Assembly: GCF_949628265.1 (NCBI RefSeq)
Contig: NC_088786.1
Span: 39,701,681 to 39,765,680, forward strand
DNA length: 64,000 nucleotides
Reading direction: 5' to 3'
Origin: Cloeon dipterum
Taxonomy: Eukaryota; Arthropoda; Insecta; Ephemeroptera; Baetidae
The notes under the pieces were generated by a model, which was given only the letters and a program-made list of their open reading frames with translations, was not told the origin of the DNA and did no database searches. This document shows, piece by piece, positions 1 through 11,506 of the stretch (its first letter is position 1; the number at the start of each line of letters is the position of its first letter). A program made the translations under genes and the position numbers.

Positions 1-343
1 GGAATCGCTCGGTGCAACTCTGTTTATCACCAGAAATTCACTGAGTTCTTGTGCGACACACGAGTCTTGATGAGCAACTGCAGGTTGAACCAAACTTGAT
101 GAGGCTTTCCTGCCAGGACACCTGACGGAAATTGGAACTTTTAACTTTAATTGTGAATCACTGAATTATAGTGAAAAAAATTCAACAACTTTCTTGGCAT
201 ACCATTTATTTAAAAAAAAATAGAAGCATTTTTTACTTATTCAAAGATTTTGATCGCATTTCAGGAATTTTTCTTAAAAATTCACACACACCGCGTGATA
301 GATTTTTATACGAGATATGTATTGAATTGAAGCTTTATATGTC

Positions 344-908
344 TTACCTTTTCTTTGCATCATTTTTTTCAACGCTGTTTGCCTGGCGTTTTTTTGTGGC
401 CACTGCTCCCGCCTTGTAGGTTACGATCCTTTTTCGTTTAAGGGAAAGGCTTTTCTTATTTGCGCGTAGTAAATCTCCACGTTCTTGAAATACGTCACAA
501 ACGTCAACTTTTCCAAACTCAGGCGTTGAGTTCATAATTTCTAAAACAATAAAAATTATTAAACAAAGTAAATTGAAAAAAAGGAAAATAATTCACCTTG
601 AATGCAATTCAAGGCTTTTAAATCAGGACGCGTGCAACCTTCGTCGCTGGACCTGAAACTTTGCTTTGCCATGTTTTCATCTTGGATGACATAGGCCAAC
701 AGTTTGAGCGCCGTCGTCTTGCCACAACACGCGAGCTTGCTTGGATCCGAGTCCTTGACTATGTCCTCGAAACATCTAATGGCTTCACTAGAGACACGAA
801 CTTGATGATTTTTAATAATTTCTCGCAACTGGAAATTTTAACAAAAAAAATGCACTTATCAAAATGAAGCCAAAAGGGGGTTTAATATTGACATACTTTG
901 GTAGACAT
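344..908 (-). CDS. small basic protein, 146 aa, three exons (unrecognised)
   Basis: The model joins 908-897, 828-597 and 540-344 on the minus strand. The ATG at 908 gives MSTK, then a GTATGT donor. Exon 2 follows a TTTCCAG acceptor and begins LREIIKNHQ. It ends CAAG before GTGAAT, and exon 3 follows TTGTTTTAG. Phases agree and 441 nt give 146 residues plus stop. A further acceptor (TTTTTTTCAG) near 950 suggests an upstream 5'UTR exon. An AATAAA on this strand lies at 205-210. The first half looks alpha-helical. The last 40 residues are rich in Lys and Arg, including KSLSLKRKR, which would suit a nuclear or nucleic-acid-binding protein. I do not recognise the family. Consistent splice signals are the main reason to believe it; the function is unknown. 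Confidence 0.6.
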
Positions 909-1373
909 CTTGCAGAATTTTAAAGCAGAGCACACACAGAGGAAACTGAAAAAAATCAAATAATTAGTTATAGCAGGAGATTCAACATGTTGATTGCAAT
1001 AAACAGAAAAATACACTTATTAATCTGATATTTATTTTCCCTACCAAAACTTTTTCCTGTAAAAGTGGGATTAAATTTGATGTAATATGGGAATAAACCT
1101 GTAAAACGTCCTAAAATATGGATTTATACTGCTCTAAACGCCAGATCTAAACGGATCCCCGATTTTTCTCTAAACGGGATTTATACAAAAAGGATAACAA
1201 TTGGTTAAAACCCTCTAAACTGGATTTAAGAATTGGATAAAATTTAGTATTAAGCAAACTGGATGGGAGAGTCTAATACACACATACCACACGGCTCAGC
1301 GCGCAGTGTGTAAATGATATATGCTAATCTAGCACTTCACGCGCATTATGAATTGTTTTAATAAATCAAAATA

Positions 1374-1446
<73 letters not shown>

Positions 1447-4300
1447 AACACACACCTGCAGTATTTGTTTAAATGCTGATTTAATGATTATATTTTAATT
1501 TTGGTATCGAAATTTTTATTCTATAAAATACATTATTACATTAAAAAGTTTATCTATATAAATTTGATAATTAAATTTAATTAATAGTTTAATATTTATT
1601 TAATTTTACTGTTTTTAATTTACTATTATAAATATATACACACACCAAGAATGTTTTACTTTAATTTCATTTAAAGGAATTCAGTTAAATTATATATGTA
1701 TTAATACAAATAGATTAAAATGATTTAAATTTTAAAGACAGAAACAAACCCGGAACTATGCAACCTGCGTTGCATTGTTGCGCCACAGATATGCCTATAT
1801 TGCCAGTCAGTAAGAGGGTGTCAATGAAGTGTTAAATTTGTAAGATGGTTCGAAATTATGGCCTGTAGGATGCGTTAGTGTTGCCGTCCGTCGCTTCGAT
1901 CTCTCTTTTTAATATTACGGGGCAGCGAGGTTGGTTTCTCCAGCCGGCACAATACATTCGTTCGCGCTACATGAACAAAGCGTGGGTAACAGCGGGATGC
2001 CAGGCGAGGGAACAGGGTCAAATAGCCTCCTCGCAACAAAAGAGACTTAAAGAAACAAAAATCAAGTCGACCAAAACTCCAAGTTAAGGATTTTACACAC
2101 TCTGGCAATGAGTGATTTTTTACGATTGATTAAAAAATATTATATACGATTAATTCTAATACTCGTAATCTAATTTTGAATATTGTTTCTATTTATAGTT
2201 TAAGATATTTGAGCAATTAGGAATAAATTTAATTTGTTGATGAGGAAGTAAGACGATTTTCTTCGTTGATTAAATTTGAGTGTTTCAACTCAATTTATGA
2301 GAATTTAGTAGGAGCCGAGTTGCGTTAAGACAAAATTTTATTTTCTAAAGGAAAATTCTGAATTAGCTTCAAAACCGCACTAATGCTTTCGTAAGTGAAA
2401 TTTTCAAAAATTACGACTTGCTTTTTTGTTGCTGTGCACCTTTCCAGCATGCCTGAATTAATTTTACGAACGGCATTTCTAGCGTTCAATTTGCTGGCAA
2501 TCTGCATGGAAATAAATAGCAGCAGGCAATTAATCCCTTCAATAATACAATCTTGATTGTTATTTGAAATGCCAGATTTACCGAAATCGGTTTGATTATT
2601 TAATTTAAAAAATTTCCTTCGTTGCACGCGCGCGCGGCAACCTCTTATTCTCGTGAAACGTACAGCCAGGCGCGGCAAATAGACACTAAAAATTTACTTA
2701 TAATTTAGAAAAAGAAGCTCGCAATTAAAAGGTTTGAACCTTAAAAATAAGTGTATCATTTAACTAAATTAAAGGTGAATTTGAAATATTATTTATTGCG
2801 CTTGGTACTTATCAAAATCGGAATTCAAAGTTTGAATAATTCATTATAATTTGAAATATTTGAAGAAAAATATTGCTTCATTCACACAAAAATTGTAACA
2901 ATTTAAGTTAACGTGTAGTGTTGTCAAGCCACTCTTGGTCCATTTATTTGGATTGACTTTTTCTTAAAATAATTGTAAAATTGACTTTTTTTATTATTAT
3001 CTTCGCTCCTGTTGGATTTAGCTAAATGATGAAAATAACTTAAAACGTTAAGAATATAAAATGAAATAAAATGTTTCAAATTCGAAGGGTCTACGTTGAT
3101 TAGCACCGGAGTTACCAATTTTTAGATTTTGAAGAAAAAATCTGTGTCTGTTCTTGAGTGAGAGCAACGCGGCTTGCACGAGAGAATTGGTTTTATTCAA
3201 AATATCACTTTTGCCCAAGTTCCTCGTTCTCTATCATATTGATTTAGGTTATTTTTTCACACAAGATTTATATCAAAAAGTTCGTATCGATTTTATCGAA
3301 AAAAGTTCAAACTTTTTAATTATTTTGAATTTAATTTTTTGAGGTGAAGTTATTGGCTGTTTTAGTAGATTCAATAAAGCATACAAAATTTTGCGAACAG
3401 CACGAATATGTGGGAACAAAATTCAAGGGTTGTTTTCCCAATCCTTATGCTATTCAACTAAAAAATAATTAAAAAGAAAATGGGACGAACATGAAAAGCT
3501 GTCAGGCTTAATATCTTTGCAATAAGCTATTGGATTAACACCATTTTAGTCAATTTGAGTTTCAATTCCAATTTGGAAACGACTAATAATATTTTCATCC
3601 ACCTCCAAGGTCAAGGTCAGCCGCTGCCCTCTTGACAAATTCTATGCCCTTCTAATGAATAGAAGTTTCTTTGGGGCGAGAGAAGAAATAGACTGAATGT
3701 TTTGTTTAAAACAATTATAAAGACCGTCAGATTTAATTCTAAGTGACGTGTGGCAATTAAATTATAAATTTCAGCTCATGGTTAGTAATTCACAATCATA
3801 CTCAACAAATATACAAATTGGTCTTCAATCGACGATCTTCAATGGAGCTAATCTCATCTTCGTACAGATCCGATCCGAGCATTAAACATCCTAATGATTC
3901 GTCCTTAATTAACAGTAGTAGCTGGTCCATGTCCACGCTACAGCCTATCGGCCAGGTTGCAAAAATTAATTTGAACATCAGTTCAAATTACAAAGGTACG
4001 CAGATCCGCATCAAAGCGTGCGTCATTTGTGGACATGGCCCGTCGTGGCCATTCCACCTTCAACGAGCTACGTGCTGCACTCGGCCAGACACGCACTCCC
4101 AATGCCAGGCTTGAGCATTCGCTCTTGCCGGCTCACAAACATTCTAATAGTGAATTACAAATATTTCCAAACATATCCCTCAGATGGCGAAACATATCAA
4201 TCATACAAGAAATTAAACGAGTGATATACAATTACTCGTTACACCCTTATTTTTTAATATTTTGGCATTTTATCGGAACAGTTCTACTAGTCAAATTTAA
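909..4300. other. AT-rich stretch with no supported gene
   Basis: Apart from the AT microsatellite at 1376-1442 I see no gene here. Near 1,110-1,260 short phrases of the form CTCTAAAC followed by GG(A)TTTA recur several times in degenerate form. Short open frames at 1875-2108, 2325-2678 and 3818-4316 have no family signature or convincing splice sites. Confidence 0.5.
1376..1442. repeat. (AT)n microsatellite
   Basis: An uninterrupted run of about 33 AT dinucleotides follows ATGC and ends at ATGG. It is a simple repeat and likely to vary in length between individuals. Confidence 0.97.
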
Positions 4301-4379
4301 ATTCAATTTTAATTAACCACTCTGAGAATAGTTGATTTTGAGATAAAATTTAACTCGAATAGCAAGCAGTGCTGGCTCG

Positions 4380-4710
4380 AGAAGGGAGAGATGCTCTTTT
4401 GTCACTTCGTGTCCTTCGCGCGGCTCTTGGCCCGCTCGCCTGCATCGCAGCGGGTGACAACAAAAGGCTGTTTCGCCGCGCATCTGGCGCTGTGGCGCAT
4501 TGTGGTTGCAGGCAAATCGGCCTAAGAGCGGGCACTCACCTCATCGAGGGGTGTTTGAGGGAATAAAAATTTTGTCAGGGATGTACCGGCCGGCCATGTG
4601 CAACAACACCATTCAAGTCAGTTTCTTTCATTGAGTTGCACGAAGTGTGTATCGAATAAGCCGACCGACAGCCTCCCGCGTTTTGCCGGGTCAGTTTTAG
4701 CGCGCAAAAA
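4380..4710. promoter_or_regulatory. GC-rich, possibly bidirectional promoter region
   Basis: This island is much richer in GC and CpG than its surroundings. On the plus strand it runs into an ATG at 4710 in good context that is followed by a clean donor (CAAG/GTAAGA). On the minus strand a strong donor (GATGAG/GTGAGT) lies near 4,535, with a short ATG-led frame upstream (MAGRYIPDK...). Together these fit first exons leaving in both directions from about 4,640. No TATA box stands out. Confidence 0.4.
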
Positions 4711-5816
4711 TGGTTCCGCGGAAGAGCATACAACGCCAGGCTTCTCTTCAAGGTAAGAACTTTTCACCAATCGCACTTAAAAATTATTTTGAGCTTTGTC
4801 CTGAACAGAAAGGAGAAGAAAGAAAATTTCGTTTTGCCGCTGATCGCACCCGCGCCGGGTTGCACATCGGAGCCACCGCGGCCCGGCAGCAGAGACCCAG
4901 CTACGCTCTTATCTGAACCCTGACCGGCCGACCCTGGGACCCTACCCTGACGAGAAGGTAAAAAACCTCCGTGTTTTGAATTGCACTGTCAGAATCGCAC
5001 ATCCTGCACCACCAAGAGTGCCGGCAAAACGGGTTATTTTTCGTCACCCGGGCTGCGCGCAGCACGCAATTTTGCTAAAATATTAACCCGGCGCTAAAAT
5101 CTCTCAGTTGGAAGGCTGCTGGCTAATGATATATGCGCACAAAACCATTGTTTGATAAAAAGGGGTCGCACACCAGCAATCAGCCAAGGTTGCCCCGCAA
5201 ACCTTTAGTCTGGCCGGAGTGGAAAATCAACCAAGCATTTGATCATTTGATGCCAATTTACTGGAAAATTCATAATTCAATAGAGATTTTTAGATAGAGA
5301 ACATTTTTTTCCATAAAATAAATTTTTACATATTTTCTGATTAATTTATAAAATTATTTTGATATTATTTGTGTCCATGATTTATATTTCCTCTGTTACT
5401 TCCAGGTTGCTACTCATTGACGTAAAGGAGTACAACCCTGAGAAAATATACCAACTTACTTTTTCAACAACCTGCCCAAACGACTCAAAAACTATAAAAG
5501 TAGGTGAGCTTTTTTCCTTGTGAAGAATTTCGCAAGAAAATAAACTAATGCACATTTAATTTTTGTACTAAAATTTTGACGATAAATTGTTAATTATATT
5601 GCGTTAACCTCTCTTGAAAGCAGAATAAGTTTTAATTTTTAATTTTTAAAAATTTATTTCTAGCGAAACTTTATATTAAAATGCAATTATTTTTTTTCAG
5701 CGTTCGTGATAGGCTATTGTAGCGTCAATGGTAGATCAGGGAAAGCTGAGTTGCAGAGAGCCATAACAGCCTGGAAGAAATTTGAAACCACTCAACGACG
5801 AGCGCGTGAAAACTGA
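4710..5816 (+). CDS. spliced plus-strand gene, 3' exons clear, 5' structure uncertain
   Basis: Two well-defined 3' exons are 5406-5503 (acceptor CTTCCAG, donor GTAG/GTGAGC) and 5701-5816 (acceptor TTTTTTTTCAG, stop TGA at 5814). Together they read LLLIDVKEYNPEK... then ...KVAFVIGYCSVNGRSGKAE... and end ...TTQRRAREN. Upstream, an ATG at 4710 encodes MVPRKSIQRQASLQ before a GTAAGA donor. An exon ending at 4957 (GAGAAG/GTAAAA) has a frame containing LNPDRPTLGPYPDEK. The problem is phase: the frame needed by the 5406 acceptor has a stop at 4914. An acceptor 21 nt further in (GTAAAG/GAGTAC) would restore the frame. So the first exons may be 5'UTR, wrongly assigned, or the gene may be damaged. I do not recognise the product. 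Confidence 0.4.
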
Positions 5817-5830
5817 ACTGTAGTTGTGGC

Positions 5831-6270
5831 TAATTCACCAGATGCATAAACCCTAAGTGTTCGAAGCCGCCAATTAACAGATGGCGCCACCGTAGACTTT
5901 CGATTTTAAGGCACTTCCGCTGCGATTTTAGACTCAATCTAGCTACTGTGCATTCTTTAATTAATTTGCTATTTTTTGACGTGCTGAAAACCAAAATCGG
6001 TTCAGTCAATCGCCGTAGAATCGTGAAAAACTATTTTTGAAATAAAAAAATATTTTCCAACGTTTCTACGGCGAATGGCTGAACCGATTTTGGTTTTCAG
6101 CACGTCAAAAATTAGCAAATTAATTAAAGAATGCACAGTAGCTAGATTGAGTCTGAAATCGCAGCGGAAGTGCCTTAAAACCACTTAAAACAAATTTTTT
6201 AAGAAAGTCTTTGGTTGCGCCATCTGTTGGCGGCTTCAATAACTAAGGGTGTATGCAACTGGTCAATTGA
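5831..6270. repeat. inverted-repeat element, CCAGTTGC family, copy 1
   Basis: About 430 bp with long terminal inverted repeats. The left arm begins TTCACCAGATGCATAAACCC and the right arm ends in the complement of it (TGCAACTGGTCAATT). The arms continue through the GGCGCCATCTGTTGGCGGCTTC phrase and the ACGTGCTGAAAACCAAAATCGG phrase, with a small centre near 6,040. There is no coding capacity, so it is a non-autonomous MITE-like element. Related full or partial copies lie near 23,240, 28,270, 35,510, 38,210, 40,730, 45,000, 53,560 and 57,590. Confidence 0.85.
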
Positions 6271-6554
6271 AATAAATAATAATCATCCCATCAATACGTG
6301 CAGCTATCATTTTGATAAATCACCTTTTCTAGTAAAGCAATAATAATAATAAATGTATGCAACCCGCTTTGAATTAAGAGGGTTATGCAACCAGCTCATC
6401 GTGTTAAACGCCGTTTCTAGCCTGAAGGGTGAAACCGGTCCGAAACCGCGTTTCAGACCATTTCGGATGGTGCAATTTAAGCACATAGTGTTTTGCTATA
6501 CGTTTCCTGCCCTGTTTTGTTACAGTTTTGAATTCAAAATTTTTGTTATATATT

Positions 6555-7362
6555 TATAATAAGAAGGACACACTCTAATTGTTAATAGTCGGAGTGTGGG
6601 TCGGGTCACGTTTCAAACCATCTCATGGACTTATTAGCTATCCGCAGCATTATTTATTTTATTTTACGCTTTCCCGTCTCCGCTTTTCTCTAAAAAGCTT
6701 TCTCTGCCAACCATATACGTTCTCTAGCCAATTTTCAAATCGGAGCACGGCTTACTATTTGTACTTTGAAAATCACCTCATATATTTCGGAAATGAACTG
6801 AAATACCAGTTCTAAAAATATTCTTACCGCTTGTGTTGCAGAGGGTGCGAGATCACACACGTAGAGAGCGAGCGAGGGCGAAAACACGACTGCGACGAGC
6901 CTGATGCTTGCTTTTACAGGAGAATGAATGCTCCTTTCAGTATCCCCCTACGTCGATGCGACGCTCTCCCAATTTACCACCCACGCTGTTGTTATTCTTC
7001 GGAATTCCTGCGCCTATTTTTCGTGATCGGACAATGCGTTGTCGGCTGACAATGAGCCGCTTCTCTATAGTCTCCATCAAAGCGTGGATAAATGTTTCTC
7101 GAATATTCTCTCGTTTATAGTTGAATGGTTGGCTTCAGGCATTTTCTTTCCCTTCATCGTTCCCATCCACATCGAAACGAATTTTCCATAAAAGCTGCTG
7201 GAAAGCGTTGCAAATAACCATTATTGACATCCCTTTTGCCTTTGCAATTATTTGTTAGGGGGAATCAGGAAAATCCATTTAAATATTTCAAGTCTAGCCC
7301 AACGGAATTCTTTCTTTAGCATTATTTTTATACAAATAAAAAAATGCTTTGTTATATTTTTG
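6555..7362. repeat. 800-bp dispersed repeat, left copy
   Basis: This matches 59,547-60,381 in the same orientation almost throughout, from the AAGAAGGACACA start to the CTTTCTTTAGCATTATTTTTAT end. Open frames inside it (for example 6908-7120) are not kept in the other copy because indels change frame, so I read it as non-coding. A degraded third fragment lies at about 56,040-56,180. Confidence 0.85.
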
Positions 7363-7379
7363 CTGGTCAAGGTGAAAGA

Positions 7380-7920
7380 CAAAGACAGTGAATTGTGCTT
7401 CTAAATTGGAGTTGTTTGGTTTTTATTTCTCAAAATGGAATTGGTTAGCGCGGACGAGAGACTTGTGTATAAAAAACGACACCGCCCACGTTCACAGTAG
7501 TGTGTGCGACAAGGAGGAGAAAATTAGTAAATACTATCTCTTTTTTCCTCGTTTTTTAATATATTTTGCTTAATTTTTTTTTAAAAATTGCTCTTTAAGT
7601 TTAATAATTTTTTAGAATAAACTTGTTTTTGTACTCTGAAACTTAAAAATTTGGTTTGTTCTATAAACTCCTTATCTTACCTCTATCGGTCTTTTTTGGC
7701 GGCAACCAATCAGCGTTCAGCGCGAGCGTGGTTCAACGCTTTTGACTGGCGGTCTCATTTGTATTTTTACAAAATTTCTGACTTATATTTTGAGGCAATA
7801 AAGTTTGATTTTTGGAACAGTGCAGAAAAACCTGAAACTGTTAAAGGTTTTTAAAGCAAAAAATTGGTGCTTAATATTTTTAGAATATAATTGTTGAATA
7901 TCCTGGTAAAAACTGCAAGA
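7380..7920 (-). pseudogene. orphan promoter/5'UTR block of the zinc-finger family
   Basis: It contains the phrases found upstream of every array gene: CGCCCACGTTCACAG...GTGTGTGCGACAAGGAG at about 7,493-7,519, the AACTCCTTATCTTACC block near 7,667, and GGCAACCAATCAGCGTTCAG near 7,703. No ZAD exon follows on the minus strand below 7,490, where the 800-bp repeat begins. Its far part (CCTGAAACTG...AAGCAAAAAATTGG...ATATCCTGGTAAAAA) matches only the distal promoter copy at 44,400-44,815, so it probably derives from a gene-7-like copy whose body is gone. Confidence 0.7.
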
Positions 7921-8103
7921 GATGCGTTTCGTGCTTTACTCATAAACTACAAATTTTAAATTAATTAATTTTTTGTATGAAATCTGCGTGTCTCCTTAGA
8001 AAATAAAGGCCTTAATTTAGAGTTTACATTTTCGGACCAAACTGAGCTATGAAATTTTTGAAATTCGATTGCAAAAAGTGAATCAACTGAAAACCGAAAT
8101 TCT

Positions 8104-8205
8104 TATATGTATTAGACACATCTTGCCTGGTTCCATTAAAATTGCGCAACTTTAAAAAAACCAAACGTGAATTTTCTTGTTGACAGAAAGGGTAAAAATC
8201 AATTC
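8104..8205. repeat. fragment of the 144-bp inverted-repeat element
   Basis: CCTGGTTCCATTAAAATTGC then CAACTTTAAAAAAACC and AAACGTGAATTTTC resemble the left half of the complete element at 54,040-54,183. The match stops exactly where the CCCGCAC-ended element starts at 8,206, so the younger element probably inserted into this one. Confidence 0.6.
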
Positions 8206-8832
8206 CCCGCACAGAAAAATATGTTCCAAAGTTAACCCTAGGCTATACCAACTTCACCAAAGGTTAACCGCCAGGAATGACTTTTTTATGTCCCAAAGTT
8301 AACTAATGTCACGCTTTTTCTTGTTCAAGGTTAACCTTTTTGGTTAATCAGAAAAAATATTCCTGGAATAACCCAGGAATATCCTTGGAGAAGAATTATT
8401 TTCTGCCTCTTGGATTAACCCTGGGTTATTCTTGGAACAATATTTTGGTTAACCTTTCGATTATTCTTTGAGCAACTTTAAGCATGACATAAGCTATCCC
8501 TGGATTATTTTTTAAAGTTAACCCTAGATTGTTCATAGAGAATAACCCTGGAATATTATTTATTATTTTATTTTTATTTTTTGCTTTTATTTAGGATTGT
8601 TGATTTAAATTACAAAAACTTTATTCTTTATTACTTAAAATATAGCATAATTTATTTTTATCCAAACAATTACATACATATTACGAAAAATTATGGAAAA
8701 ATTACAGTTTCCGCCGGGCTACACAACTCGCCAGTTCCTGTGAGACTCCCATATTACATTTATGTTGGATTCTCATAAGAACTGGCGAGATGTGACAATG
8801 AAGTCCGGCAGAAACTGAAATTTTTCCATGTA
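8206..8832. mobile_element. truncated CCCGCAC-ended element
   Basis: It starts CCCGCACAGAAAAATATG and matches 9,699-10,323 nearly base for base, then stops at about 8,832 within the 3'-flank block. It contains the same palindrome-rich end (repeated TTCCTGGAATAACCCAGGAA and GGTTAACC phrases) and an inverted pair built on CTCGCCAGTTC / GAACTGGCGAG. The right half and right terminus are absent. There is no transposase frame. Confidence 0.8.
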
Positions 8833-8849
8833 TATTTATTTATAACGTG

Positions 8850-9698
8850 TAGCGTGGGTTCACAAAATCCTCGACGGTGATTGGCTCATGCAACGCGCGT
8901 TCACCCTGCGCGGATCAACGTCCCTATCTTTTCCCGTATATTTGCGAAATTAAGCAAAAACTCAGCTCAAAACACCGGGGGCGGGAACAGACGACAGCTG
9001 ATTATATGGAGTCTCGAATATTACGGCGGGAACATTTAAAACTCAAAATGAAATAACCTTGGCAAATTTATCGTGAAATTTGCCCAGTAATTGCTGGCAA
9101 ATTGACAGATAGATGACCCATCAGGTAAATGGGAATGGAACAAAATGCGCGGGAATCGGCATGCCTCTTATTTGACGCTTCTGATTGGCCGCTAGACTGA
9201 TTCCTGATTGGTCTTCATTATTTTGACGCCATCTTGACTTCTGACCGGCGGAAACCAACACAGATCGAAACACGGCCACCCCGGTGGAAATTACGACCGC
9301 GCAGAGGGTTGTGATTTGGGTCAAACTTGCGCAGTAATGAGTTTAAGACGTCATGTGAGACGAAGAAGCGATCTTATTAACATACTGCGCAGCTTCAAAA
9401 TGGGCGTGTACAGAAACAAATATAAAGTTTGTTTAAGCAAAAAGCCTCAATTTCAAAGCCATCTTCCCTTCTGACTTCTGACCAGTGGAAATCAACAGAA
9501 CGAAAAATAAAACAGGGTAGCGGAACTTTTCAATTTAACATGTTGCCAAATTTCTAGAATAAAATTAACTAATTTTTCTATTGATTTGTATCCTTCTCTT
9601 TACGATCCTTGTGTGAATTTAGAGGAAAAATTTGCATGGTTGAAAAATAAATCGTACTTTTAGGGAAATGAGACCAATTTTGATCAACAGGCCTCTTA
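8850..9698. repeat. 3'-flank block, copy 1 (downstream of gene 1)
   Basis: An approximately 850-bp block repeated at 14,435-15,310, 32,330-33,070 and 41,285-42,060, each time lying beyond the 3' end of a zinc-finger gene (1, 2, 5, 7). Conserved marks are two ATTGG boxes about 25-30 bp apart (near 9,183 and 9,207), CGCAGTAATGAG, CTTCAAAATGGGCGTGTACAG and AAATATAAAG near 9,418. The 67-aa minus-strand frame at 9121-9324 is kept in copy 2 but not in the other two copies, so I do not call it a gene. Confidence 0.8.
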
Positions 9699-11506
9699 CC
9701 CGCACAGAAAAATATGTTCCAAAGTTAACCCTGGGCTATACCATCTTCACCAAAGATTAACCGCCAGGAATGACTTTTTTATGTCCGAAAGTTAACTAAT
9801 GTCACGCTTTTTCTTGTTCAAGGTTAACCTTTTTGGTTAATCAGAAAAAATATTCCTGGAATAACCCAGGAATATTCTTGGAGAAGAATTATTTTCTGCC
9901 TCTTGGATTAACCCTGGGTTATTCTTGGAACAATATTTTGGTTAACCTTTCGATTATTCTTTGAACAACTTTAAGCGTGACATAAGTTATCCCTGGATTA
10001 TTTTTTTAAGTTAACCCTAGATTGTTCCTAGAGAATAACCCTGGAATATTATTTATTTTATTTTTATTTTTTTGCTTTTATTTAGGATTGTTGATTTAAA
10101 TAGCAAAAACTTTATTCTTTATTACTTAAAATATAGCATAATTTATTTTTATCCAAACAATTACATACATATTACGAAAAATTATGGAAAAATTAAAGTT
10201 TCCGCCGGGCTACACAACTCGCCAGTTCCTGCAAGACTCCCATAATACTTTTATGTTGGATTCTCATAAGAACTGGCGAGATGTGACAATGAAGTCCGGC
10301 AGAAACTGAAATTTTTCCATGTACAAAATTTTCTAACACGCCGGTATCGTTTATCTTGAGGCCTAACTCAAAACTGAGGATCGCGGCAGCCGTTGGCAAA
10401 TAAGCGTCCGACGCGTCCTTGTCTAGCCGATCCAGGCAATCCGTCCGAACCGCCGGCTGTCCGATTGTCCTTCACTATCACTTTTGGCGTCTAGCGATGT
10501 CCGATGTCCGTTAAAACCGTTAAAACACTTTGAACTTAAACTTTGAACGGCCGTTGACGACTCGCTTGCGCTTGACTCTTTCGTTAGACTAGGGAAGTAG
10601 GGAAGAGAGCGAAGCAGGAATTATGGAAGTGGAAGTCGCCTGCTTGTTCTTGCCTGTCTGTCCTGCTGCCCGTCGCCCCCTCCCCCGCTCCATAACACAG
10701 TCAGGCAGAAGGCATTCCATGCAAGCGCGTGCATGCTTGTGCAGCCGCCGCTACCGCGCGCAGAATAAAATCGTCCTTTTAACCCTTTTTTGTCCTTCGT
10801 CAAGACCAGATCTGTGTTTAAAGATTTGCCCGTTTGTCGTTAAATTTAATTAGGAAAATTTATTTGGCTTTAGTGATAGTAAATAAGTTCATTTAAATGA
10901 ATTTAAAGCAAAGTTTCAACTTTTGACTCTGGGGCTTCATAAATTTTAGTTAAATAATCAAAAAATTGTTTGGTCGTAATATTTTAATTAAATACAACAT
11001 CAAAAAATTATAAATAAATATTTGCGAGAATATTTTTTGCGCGTACAAGTTTGATAAATCTATAAAAACGTGGAATGCATGTATTTAATTTTTAATAATT
11101 AAGAACCGCTCGAAAAATCTGGGGAAGTAGTTAATTATTCTAGTGGGCATCTTGAAGAAATATTCCTGGAATATTCATTTGGTTAATTTTTTAGGTTAAC
11201 CCTTGAATGATCCAAAAGAATATTTCTGGAACATTTAATAAGATTAATTTTTTGGGTTAACCCTGGAATGATACAAAAGAATATTCCTGGAATATTTATG
11301 CATGGTTAATACAATTTTCACCGCCAGGAATATTCTAGGGATATTCCTGATGATTAATTTTTAGGGTGAACTTTAAATAATCTGTGGCTAACCTGGAATA
11401 ATCGTGGAATAATCTTGGATTAATTTTTCGGATTAATCTTTTCGGATAAAAATCGAATAGCCCAAGATTATTCCGGATATTTTTGGAATATAATTTTCTG
11501 TGCGGG
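9699..11506. mobile_element. complete CCCGCAC-ended element, 1,808 bp, TA target duplication
   Basis: Left end is CCCGCACAGAAAAATAT and right end is ATAATTTTCTGTGCGGG, an imperfect terminal inverted repeat. It is flanked by TA on both sides (9697-9698, 11507-11508). The paralogous site in copy 2 of the block (about 15,301-15,315) lacks the element, which shows the boundaries. Both ends are filled with degenerate palindromes based on GGTTAACC and GAATATTCCTGG. The centre (about 10,330-10,800) is GC-rich. There is no transposase-like frame, so it is non-autonomous or decayed. Confidence 0.85.

Noticed and set aside
1376..1442. AT repeat as an origin or scaffold attachment site
   Set aside because: Nothing beyond a simple dinucleotide repeat supports such a role.
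3818..4316. Overlapping plus-strand frames (MELISSSYRSDP..., MDMARRGHS...)
   Set aside because: No acceptor or start context is convincing, there is no recognised domain, and only a weak donor (AAAG/GTACGC) is present.
6908..7120. Frame MLLQENECSFQYPP..., partly repeated at 59936-60226
   Set aside because: Indels between the two copies are not multiples of three and the ends differ completely, so this is a non-coding repeat.
9121..9324. 67-aa frame MTQITTLCAVV..., kept in the copy at 14725-14928
   Set aside because: The other two copies of the block do not keep the frame, and the two that do are recent duplicates, so conservation reflects age rather than coding.
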